Source: Gloeopeniophorella convolvens (Eukaryota; Basidiomycota; Agaricomycetes; Russulales). Taken from it: DNA of 50,237 bases. Under the pieces are notes generated by a model that was not told the origin of the DNA, made no database searches, and saw only the letters and a program-made list of their open reading frames with translations. Within the stretch, counting starts at the first letter, position 1, and the number at the start of each line of letters is the position of its first letter. The position numbers and the translations under genes are program-made. Below, piece after piece: positions 30,569 through 39,701 of this stretch. Where the stretch lies: the NCBI GenBank assembly GCA_022496205.1, contig WTXD01000111.1:1-50237 (forward strand). Reading direction: 5' to 3'.

Positions 30569-32438
30569 ATGGAGGTCTTCAACATCAGCTCTCATCTCGC
30601 TTCGTGTATGAACTATACCGCTCCCTTGACTTTCGACCCGGCTGCTCCCACCACGTTCCTCTTCCTTTCCGACCCTCAGCAGTGGCGCGATGAAGACATC
30701 TCGCTCCCAGACTCCCGACTCCTGAGTTGCAGCGACCTCAACGTCGCGTTGAACAACCTCGACTCGGACACCTGGCCCACTGGCTTCAATCTCACCGTCT
30801 CCGGCAAGCCAATTGGCCCTATCAGCGCGGTGTTCTTCGGAGGGGACCTCACCAATAATGGCGGAGGCTATTCATCATTGGATCAGGTTGAACATAAGCC
30901 ACCTACCTATCATGGAGGGGAGGAGCTCCAGAGGTTCCGTTCGTTGTATCAACCCGGCTACAGCGACTACGCGGTCACGAAGTTGAAGTACGGTCCCAAG
31001 TACTTTGGTCTCGGTAATCATGGTCAGTGCTGGCACTGGGTCGTCAAACTTATTCTGACATTAGTAATATTCTTAGATGTTTTGACGGATTATCACCCCG
31101 CCGTTGGGTGGAAGAAAGGGAGATGGGATTTCGACTTCTCGTTGCCCGAAAACTACTGGCGATACCAGATGTGGGACTTCATTTCCCAGATACACACCGG
31201 TACGTCTTTCCAGATCATTTTGCTTCTCGGGTTCCACTAAGGGTTGCTCCGTAGGGTTCAACCAGGTCCTCTTGGGACACACCACGAGCCCCGTATATGG
31301 ACTTGAGTGGCACAATATCCACTCGGACACCGGCAGGGGCACATTCGACTATGAGGACTACTCACTGAACTATGTCGTTGACATGGGTCCTGTGGACGTC
31401 TTCCAACTCCATCGCTACGGCGGTGACTCCGACGGCGACAGGGCGACCGGATTGGGCTGGCTCAAAGGGAAGCTGGAAGAGCGTGGCCCGACTCGCCCCA
31501 TCATCATCGTGCAGCACTACCTCTTCTCTGAAACCGTTGAAGACCCGGACCCCATCACTCCCACGTGGACAGCCTCGCAGCGCAACGCCATGCTCGACAT
31601 ACTTGCGCCATACAACATCATCGCCTTCCTCGTTGGGCACAACCATGGCATCGGCCCCATGCCTAACTGGGTCCCTGTTCCGTGGCACAACCCGACGCGC
31701 TACGTACCCGAGCTCCGCCCCGGTGCTGCATTCTTCGAACTTGCTGCGCTCATTCGTGTCACTCCTTCCACGCTGGACGTCGTCTACGGTAGGGCTTCTA
31801 AGGGGAAGCTCACCTGGAGTGCCGGCAACAACTTCCCTGTGCCGTTCGCGAACCAGATCTGGGAGGAGGTTGCCGATCTCAATGGCAACTACTTTGGCAC
31901 CCTCAAAAACATCTACGTCGACACGCGTGCGCTGAGCGCCCCAGACGGCAAGGTCATCATCTCTGCCGGTCTTGTAAAGACCACCGGGGTCGGTCCTGAG
32001 CCCGGTAACCGGCTGACTTGGCGTCTCATCGCTGCGTACGCGAATGGCACGGCGCAGGAGACCATCAACGTAGGCAGCACCCCGGGGAACAATTACTTCC
32101 CTGGCGAAGGTGGGATGTCGAAAATCTATATCGACACGTCTCCAGTTGTCTGCCCTTCTGGCAGCGACGTCATTGGCGTTTTCTTCTGGCAGAAGTCCAA
32201 CCGCGTCGCTCCTGGGCTCATCGTACGCAATCGGGCCACGAAAATCGAAACTAGGATCACGGACGAACACGGCACATCGTACTTCCCGGGGTCCGATGGT
32301 AGCACTAACCTCTACGCGGACACGAATATGGTCGCGCGGCCGAATAGGTCTGACGTCCCCGCGACTCTTCAGATGGGAGGAGTCGCGCTGTATCAGAAGG
32401 GTGGAAACAGGGTTGGGCTTAAGGTTTTGTACAAATGA
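30569..32438 (+). CDS. MPE2: calcineurin-like metallophosphoesterase with C-terminal three-repeat domain
   Basis: Paralogue of MPE1 with identical intron positions and phases. Exons 30569-31022, 31077-31199 and 31255-32438 give 586 aa. Metal ligands: Asp35 (FLSDPQQW), Asp93 (GGDL), GNHD at 149-152, His280 (VQHY) and GHNH at 320-323. The C-terminal domain has the three repeats NIYVDTRALSAP, KIYIDTSPVVCP and NLYADTNMVARP, each closing with an NR(V/L) strand, ending VGLKVLYK. It lacks the 82-residue Ser/Thr/Pro extension of MPE1 and starts MEVFNISS, with no evident signal peptide. Its stop is 500 bp from the stop of NmrA3, which is transcribed towards it: this pair is the intact form of the tail-to-tail cassette. 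Confidence 0.92.
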
Positions 32439-32514
32439 TTGATGGGTATGGTATGAACGCAGTCAAAGGCTTCCTCACCGGACGGTGCCAGGTGATGTCG
32501 GTCGGAGGTGACAA

Positions 32515-32690
32515 GTTGTGTACCGTAATTGTTGTCTTGAACATTTTTTCTGGTTTGCTGTAGTTTCCGCGTGTTGTTTCAATGCAGATTTGTGTGCATA
32601 ATTGGAGATCGTAAATTTGCTAGTGGTCGATGTTGGGGATCGTTTGACTCGACCGACCGAGCTGTGAGGTCACGCGCGGCGAGCTCGGAA
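32515..32690. repeat. Direct repeat copy a (cassette junction)
   Basis: Matches 36,095-36,285 in the same orientation (blocks gtagtttccgcgtgttgtt, ggagatcgtaaatttgc, ctcggaagttcccgtttgccg). It marks the boundary between the phosphoesterase and NmrA halves of the cassette and shows the right arm grew by tandem duplication. Confidence 0.8.
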
Positions 32691-32939
32691 GTTCCCGTTT
32701 GCCGCTCGTCCCTCATTCAGTATTGGCACTTGTTTGGTCCCGCGCGTTGCCTTTGCCTGTGCCACGGCTATCATGACCATACTTACCGGCGAGTCTCCAA
32801 TCGATGTTTGTGCACTCTATACGATGGGTTTCAAACTACGGTGCGATTCTGGAATACATCTGTTTCTGTTCTGATCATTTTACGAGTGATGTCTGTAATC
32901 CATGCCTGGTAGGATGCATCTTACACCTCACGCCAAGCC

Positions 32940-33945
32940 TCACGCAACAATATTGTCAATCACCGAAGACGGATTCCACTCAGGATAGAGGCTGTTATCC
33001 GGCGCCTGGAATGGCCCGGAAGTTGCGAAAAACTTGTGCAAAAATGAGGCGAAGTCGTCTGGGTTTGCGGCAATCTTCGCATCGAGCTCAGAGACCGGCA
33101 TATAGGTGATGTCCAACTTCTTGCCGGTCTTCGCCTCATACTGCTGGAACACCTCGTTGAAACTCTGTTTGCATAAATGCGTCAGATCCATAGGCAGCTG
33201 TCACGGGGAGCCGGCGCGTACCTTCGTGTCTCCAGCAATGCTGAACGCGCGGTTGTGCAGCTGTTCGACAGGGAAGCGCGTCAAGACAAACGCGAGATAT
33301 CTGGCGACATCCGTTCTGGAGGTGAAGGAGACCTTCGTGTTCCCATCTCCCCCGACGGTCACCTTGCTGGAGGGAAGGTCCAGCCAGAGGTACCTGTTTC
33401 AGTGTAAGCACAATCAACTACGTGACCATAGGTCTAGATGCTCACGGATTGAAGACAAAGTCCGAGAACGGCCCGGTGTAGAAGAGCGTGTATGGGATCC
33501 CAATGGCCTTCAGCTGGGTCTGGATGTTCGCCTTTGCAGTAAATAGGCCCTCGGTGGCGCCCTCAGTCACGCCTGCGAACTCAGATGGGACGAAAAGCTT
33601 GACCCCAGCCTCCTTGGCCGCCTCCGCGATGCTTGCCTGAAGGCCGAGCGCCACTACTGCAATGGTGGAAATGGCAACGTCGATACCGGCGAAAGCGCTC
33701 TTGATGGACTCTTTATTCGAAAAGTCGACGGCAACTACCTTGGCGTCGCCATCGACAGCGGTGTTGGATCCCTGCAAAAGATGTGAGACCCCCTGCTTAG
33801 CTGCGCATCCCTTGAATCTCACCTGACGAGTCAGGACGACAACTTGGTTCACAGTTCCCGCTGCTTTCTCCTTCAGGAGTTGGCGGATAACATAGCTGCC
33901 AAGAGCACCGGCGCCGATGATAGCGAAGTTCTTGTATCCGGACAT
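32940..33945 (-). CDS. NmrA3: NmrA/isoflavone reductase-like NAD(P)-binding protein
   Basis: Exons 33945-33823, 33771-33446, 33393-33222 and 33164-32940 give 281 aa. Rossmann motif GAGALG at residues 11-16, FVPSEFA in the middle followed by FTAKANIQ, and end IDNIVA. It has the same five-residue deletion as NmrA2, its closest paralogue by coding sequence and 3' flank. Its 5' flank, however, matches NmrA1 (cgcaacgggcccacc, gtcgtacttagtcagcgccat). All splice sites are clean. It converges with MPE2. A pseudogene copy, psi3, lies 560 bp upstream. Reductase or redox-sensor function is inferred from the family only. Confidence 0.9.
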
Positions 33946-34003
33946 GAGTGAGTGGGGAGGTTCTGCAAGGGTTTCTGCCGGGCCATGCATTCGCCATCGC
34001 ATC

Positions 34004-34011
34004 TATTTATC
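34004..34011 (-). promoter_or_regulatory. TATA-like element of NmrA3
   Basis: GATAAATA on the minus strand, 59-66 bp upstream of the NmrA3 start, in the conserved tgataaatagatg block. Confidence 0.5.
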
Positions 34012-34504
34012 ACAACTGTGGTGGTTATCGAAGTGAGCCAGGTTCCTCGTGAGATGGCGCTGACTAAGTACGACACGGAACAAACGTGAAATCTGACTAA
34101 CTTCGAAACATCACTAGTCTATTGCGCAACGGGCCCACCATTGCTGATTAATGGCAAGGCTTCTTTGTATCGCTTTCCGTAAGTGAATGTGGGTGTTCTG
34201 CTTGGCCATCTACTGCCAGTGGACTAGTACCAGTGGCATGCTATCCACTCTTCTCTGTCGTTTACCTCGTCAACATTCGAGTACCGCACTTGTAGGATAG
34301 CGGAATTTCCCTAGAATGAGCGGGCGGCGCGTTTAGCGGGCGACTGGTATGACATGTTATAGCATCGTATTCCGATTTGTCACCCCCTCCCGTTTCGCTG
34401 TACGCGGACCACGATGCAGTAGTGCCGATAACTCGGCACCTCGGCCATTAACGTTTGTTTTATCCACACAAAATCAGACTACAGTCTACAACAGCGGTAT
34501 ACTA

Positions 34505-35736
34505 CTTGAGCTTGGGCCAGTGGGAGGCCGTCGATCGCAAGCACAGGGTTCCAATCGGGGAATATATCGTTGCTGGTGTTATCAAGCAGTCCGAAGCCGT
34601 TAACCAGAGGGAGTTGAATGTAGTCGCGACATCATCATGGGCTTTTCCCTGACCCTCTTGACGAGGACTGAGGCGTGGATGTATTCGACCCCCACTTTCT
34701 TGCCAGCCGTCTTCTCTTCATACAGCTTGATAATCTCGGTGTAGGACTGAAAGAGACTCGGTGTCAACGACGCGCGAATACTAATACTCAAGGGTACCGA
34801 TGAGGCGCACCTTTCTGTCTGCTTCGCAGCCGAAAACACTACCTTTTTGTCCAGTGTCTTGGGGAAGGTTTGTCAGGAAATGGACGATGAACCGAGCCGA
34901 GTTGGTGCGAGAGGTGCGTGATTCGGTCCACGATATTGGGAAGTTTCCATCGATATCGTTACCGACGTTCATCGAACCGCTCAAGATGTTGGGTCGAAGG
35001 AGCCTGTACAACGTTCGTCAGCATGTCGCAGTGCATGATAACATGCTCGGTCTAAGCCTCACGAATTCCAGACGAGATCCGATCAGACCCCGAAAAGGGC
35101 CAGGGGCGGGCTGGTGGCCTTCCTGCTCTGCAATTGGATCCCTTGGTAGCAAAAAATCCGCCATTCGCTTTGTTTGCCGAACCAGCAAATTCGGATGGCA
35201 CAAACAGCTCCACGCCCCCTTCTTTGGAAGCCGCAGCTGTGATGTACAACTGCACGAATCTCGTTCGGCGATGACATCATGGCATGTGACCGGTGACCTC
35301 GCAGCGAGTATATAGTTGTATCGTAACTTGTATCGTTTCCTCACGCGTTTGTAACGAGCTCAGTCAAACGCGAATTCTCCCCCGTTGCGACAGTCACCCG
35401 CTTTTCACAACAAGAACTGATGCAGACAACGGCGACAACCATCAACCCGACCCACCTCCCCCTTCAGAGCAACCTTGAAAGACTCCTTGTCGCTTGCTTG
35501 TCGCTGTAATTGATGGCATTCACTCTCGCTCCTTCGATATGATTCGAGTCCTGATTGTCGTATCAATAGTCACACATCGTGAACAAAAGTAACTAGACTC
35601 ACTGCACGGGTCAGAACGACCGCCTAGTTGATCGTCTCCGATTTAGTTTTAGCCTTCAGCAGCTCCTTAACAATATAAGCAGTGAGCACCGAAGGTCCCG
35701 GCGCCGGAGACTGCAATACTCTTGTATTCGGAAATG
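34505..35736 (-). pseudogene. psi3, decayed NmrA-like gene
   Basis: Sister of psi1. The start codon is lost (ATTTCCGAA against ATGTCCGAA in psi1). The same one-base frameshift after the Rossmann loop and the same in-frame TAG after SETI(N/K) are present. The block ELFVPSEFAG is legible near 35,180-35,215, and the C-terminal helix YEEKTAGKKVGVEYIHASVL near 34,670-34,730 still reads openly. It lies upstream of NmrA3 in the same orientation. Confidence 0.8.
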
Positions 35737-36094
35737 TCGACCGCACTACCACTATGTGAGGTCAGAGCACGAATACGAATGAATTCTATGACCGTACCTC
35801 CCAGGTTGACATGCGTCTACTGACACAACGCTTCGGTTAACGCAGTAACGAGTAGAAGAGATGCCCTACGCGTGTTGAGTAAGCCAAGCCGTGTGCTGCA
35901 GTGACCAGCAAGTGACCAGTCATACACAAGACAGCGCCGTGGAAACCGTCTGATTACTTAGCTCTGAGCCGCATCATGGTCTACCTAGGTCCTAGGCCAC
36001 CAAGGGGAGGCTCTCAGAGGCGGACCGAACGAATCTCATCAACGTCATCAGTCCTTCCACATCTTCATGGGCGAGTCGCATATATGTAGCAGCG

Positions 36095-36285
36095 TTGTGT
36101 ACTGTAATTGTTGTCTTGAACCCTTTTTTAGTCTGTTGTAGTTTCCGCGTGTTGTTACAATGCAGATTTGTGCACACAATTGGAGATCGTAAATTTGCCA
36201 GCAGTGGTCGAGGTTGGGGACCGTTTGACTCAACCGACAGAGGTCACGCGTGCTAAGCTCGGAAGTTCCCGTTTGCCGTCCGCCG
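36095..36285. repeat. Direct repeat copy b (cassette junction)
   Basis: Second copy of the 32,515-32,690 sequence, here downstream of NmrA4. No phosphoesterase follows it; the cassette half that should face NmrA4 has been lost. Confidence 0.8.
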
Positions 36286-36679
36286 GTCTTGGCACATGTT
36301 CGCTCATAGCCTCATCCCACTGTGTCGGAATGGTCCGACTTCAGTCTCCACCGCTGCTTTCCATGTTCTGAGCAGTCCATCCCACAATCCAAATAGAAAC
36401 CCTCTTAAATTCACATGACTCAAGGTGACGTAGCTGAGCTACTTTCAATATTGTAGTACTGCTTTCTATGGTACATGCATCATATATTGGCTGCTTCCAC
36501 ATCCAACCAGCATCAATGAATCGCTCACACTTACAGGTGAGTCTCGGATCGACGTTGGTGCACAAGTTTATACGTTGGGCTTCAATCTATTCTGCGCTCC
36601 TGGATAAACTCCGGTCTCGTTCTGGCCACTCTACGAGCGATATTCATACTCTACTTTGGTAGGATGCAACCTGCACTCG

Positions 36680-37718
36680 TCACGCAACGATATTGTCAAC
36701 CACCGAAGACGGATTCCACTCGGGGTATAGATCGTTGTCCAACGCCTGGAATGGCCCAGTAGTTGCAAAACTCCTGTGCAAAAACGAGGGGGAGTCGTGC
36801 GGGTCTGCGGCAAGCTTCGCATCGAGCTCAGAGACCGATGTATAGGTGACGTCCAATTTCTTGCCGGTCCTCGCCTCATACTGCTGGAACACCTCGTTGA
36901 AGCTCTTTTCACATCAATGCGTCAGATTCATAGGTATCTGTCATGGGGAGCCAGCGCGTACCTTTGTGTCCCCAGAGATTTTCAACGCGCGGTTGCGCAG
37001 CTGTTCAGCAGGGAGGCGCGTCAAGACAAACGCGAGATATCTGGCGACATCCGTTCTGGAAGTGAAGGAGATCTTCTTGTTGCCATCTCCTCCTACGGTT
37101 ACCTTGCCGGAGGGAAGGTCCAGCCAGAGGTACCTGTTTCAGTGTCAGCACAAACAGCTACGTGACCATAGGTCTAGACCAAGTCTAGACACTCACGGAT
37201 TGAAGAGATAGTCCGACCACGGCCCGGTGTAGAAGAGCGTGTACGGGAGCCCAATGGCCTTCAACTTGGACTGGATGCTCGCCTTTGCACCAAATAGGCC
37301 CTCGGTGCCGCCCTCGCTCACGTTTCCGAACTCGGACGGCACAAAAAGCTTGACTCCAGCCTCCTTGGCCGCCTCCGCGATGCTTGCCTGGACATCGAGT
37401 GCATCCCAAGAAGCTGTGGACCCCGCAATCGTGGAGATGGCGACGTCGACACCGGCGAAAGCGCTCTTGATACTTTCTTTCTTCGAATAGTCTACTGCAA
37501 CTACTTTGGCGTCACCATCGACGGTGGTATTGGATCCCTGCAAGATTCGATGAGAACCCCTGCTTGACTGCTCAGAATCCGACCTTGGACCTCACCTGAC
37601 GAGTTAGGACAACGACTTGGTTCACAGTTCCCGCCGCCTTTTCCTTCAGGAATTGGCGGATAACGTAGCTTCCAAGAGAACCGGCACCGATGATAGCGAA
37701 GTTCTTGTATCCAGACAT
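36680..37718 (-). CDS. NmrA4: NmrA/isoflavone reductase-like NAD(P)-binding protein
   Basis: Exons 37718-37596, 37537-37197, 37133-36962 and 36904-36680 give 286 aa. GAGSLG at residues 11-16 is the dinucleotide loop; FVPSEFG and FGAKASIQ follow; the end is VDNIVA. It keeps the longer STASWDALD loop like NmrA1, its closest relative in coding sequence and 3' flank. The last intron ends in gaaaag rather than the (c)aacag of its sisters, a weaker acceptor, and intron 2 is 11 bp longer through a small ggtctagacc/aagtctagac duplication. Both may affect splicing but neither breaks GT-AG. Confidence 0.88.
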
Positions 37719-37760
37719 GAGTGGGGAGGTCCTGCAGGGATTGCGGCCTGGCCGTGGATC

Positions 37761-37768
37761 TATTTATC
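37761..37768 (-). promoter_or_regulatory. TATA-like element of NmrA4
   Basis: GATAAATA on the minus strand, 43-50 bp upstream of the NmrA4 start; the spacer is about 16 bp shorter than in the other copies because part of the leader is deleted. Confidence 0.45.
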
Positions 37769-38163
37769 ACAGCCGTGATGATTATCAAAGTGAGCCAGGT
37801 TCGTCTACGGCGCAATGGGCTTGCAGTCGCTGATTAATAGCACTTCTTTGCCTCGCTTTCCGTAAGTAAACGTGGGTATTCCGCTTGGTCATCTACGGCC
37901 AGTGAGCTAGTGCCAGTAGCATGCCATTTACTTGTCTCTGTCGTCGACCTCGTCAACATTCGACTACTGTCACTTGTAAGATAGTGAATTTTCCCGAGAA
38001 CGACCGAGCGGCGCGTTTGGTGGACGACTATGACATGTTATAGCATCGTATTCCGATTTGTCACCTCCCGTTTTGCTGTACGCGGACCACGATGCAGTAG
38101 TGCTGATAATTCGGCACCTCAGCCATTAACATCTAGTTTCTCCATACAAAATCAGACCACAGT

Positions 38164-39050
38164 CTACAACAGCGATGCACTACTATGAGCTTCTTGGGCC
38201 AGTGGGAGGCCGTCGATCGTAGGTGCAGGGTTCCAATCAGAGACCATATCATTTTTTGTATTATCAAGCAGTCCGAAGCCGTTGACCAGAGGGAGTTGAA
38301 TGTAGGTTGCGACATCATCGGGCTTTTCCCTGACCCTCTCGCCGAGGATTGAGGTGGGGATGTATTCAACTTCCACCTTCTTGCCACCCGTCTTCTCTTC
38401 ATACAACTTGATAGCTTCGGTATAGGACTGAGAGGGAACCAGTGTTGACCGCGCGCGATTACTCACAAGTGCCAGCGAGGCGCACCTTTCTGTCCGCTTC
38501 GCAGTTGAAAACATCATCCTTCAGTCTGCCTTGGGGGAAAGTTTGCCAGGAGATGGTTGATGAACGGAGCCGAGTCGATGCAAGAGGTTCATGATATTGG
38601 AAAGTTTACACCGTTACCGACGCCTATCTTACCGCTCAAAATGACCAGTCGGAGGAACCTGCACAACGTCCGCCAGTAATCTCATGCGTGCCAACGTGCT
38701 TTGTCGAGGTCTCAGATAGATTCCAGACGAAGTCCGACCAGACCCCGGTATGGAAAAGGGCCAGGGGTGGGTTAGTGGCCTTGAGCTTGCTCTGCAGTTC
38801 GCTCCTGGCAGCAAGAAATACGCCACTCGCTTTATTTGCAGAACCATCACGCCCGCCTCTTTAGCAGCCAAGCAAAGGGCAACTGCGCGTCGAGAACAAA
38901 GGTAGAGGTGATGCAGACAACGACGTCAGCTCCCCCTCCGCGGGCAACCGGAAGATGGACTCAGACGCCTTGTCACTGTACTTGACGGCTCGCATTCACT
39001 CTCGCTCGGGCCCTCGAAACTAACAACCGAGCCCTTCTTGCGGATGTCGA
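38164..39050 (-). pseudogene. psi4, decayed NmrA-like gene
   Basis: NmrA relic upstream of NmrA4. The Rossmann-coding exon is missing and the middle is broken (LAAKEAGVMVLQ in place of the VPSEF region). The C-terminal 80 codons are still open: YEEKTGGKKVEVEYIPTSI, VREKPDDVATYI, and DWNPAPTIDGLPLA, matching the tail of the live genes. Shared small differences make it the partner of psi2. Its sequence 5' of the relic matches the upstream sequence of psi1 to about 39,135. Confidence 0.75.
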
Positions 39051-39135
39051 CCACATTACCACTACGTGAGGTCAGGGCGCGAATACGAATGAGCTCTTTC
39101 ACCGTACCTCCCAGGTTGACATGCGTCTACTGACG

Positions 39136-39701
39136 TGACAATGCCCTGTTCATTTGCTGTCGACTGCACGGGGGCTGACGCGAGTCTCTGCCACCAGAGC
39201 ATCAGAGCCGCAGCTATCGCGTAGGACGCTAGCCTGGGAATACTTTGGCTGGCTAACCAACGTGTTCTTCTGCTTCTTGAGTGCGTGGTCTCTTTTGTGT
39301 TTCACAGCTAGTGCGACTCGCTGTCTGGGGCTCTGTCTAACCAACCTTCACGTATCTATTATCAGTGTGCAGATCCGGCGCCTGCTAGATCGGGGAAATG
39401 TCATTGCAAGCCATTGGCCCCTAACTCCCAGTGCCATGTTCCAGTAAACACTGCTGCGATTAGACTGGACTGGAAGTAGAACACCCAGCACTATGCGTGA
39501 CTCGCCACATCGCTAATTATGTGATGAACAGCCCTTTGCAGTGAGATGGGAACGACGTCGACCGCAAGCCTCTAGACAGAGCAAGCTTCTAGTCCTGCCA
39601 GACAGAAAGTACATGTATTTTAGACGCGGCAAGTAAGATAGCAAGATGCAATAAGACGATGCAACACACGGAAGTACACACAGAACCCGGACAGACATAG
39701 T
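39136..39701. other. Outer flank of the right arm and BRR2 3' region
   Basis: No gene. Marks the change from repeated accessory DNA to single-copy core genes; BRR2 ends at 39,702 and its 3' UTR lies here. Confidence 0.5.

Larger units (their letters stand above)
32690..39135 (-). repeat. Right arm of large inverted duplication
   Basis: Mirror of 1-6,605: on the minus strand it reads psi4, NmrA4, psi3, NmrA3. The inner boundary is about 32,690 (match to 6,605) and the outer match to psi1 upstream sequence ends near 39,135 (catgcgtctactgacg). Confidence 0.85.
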
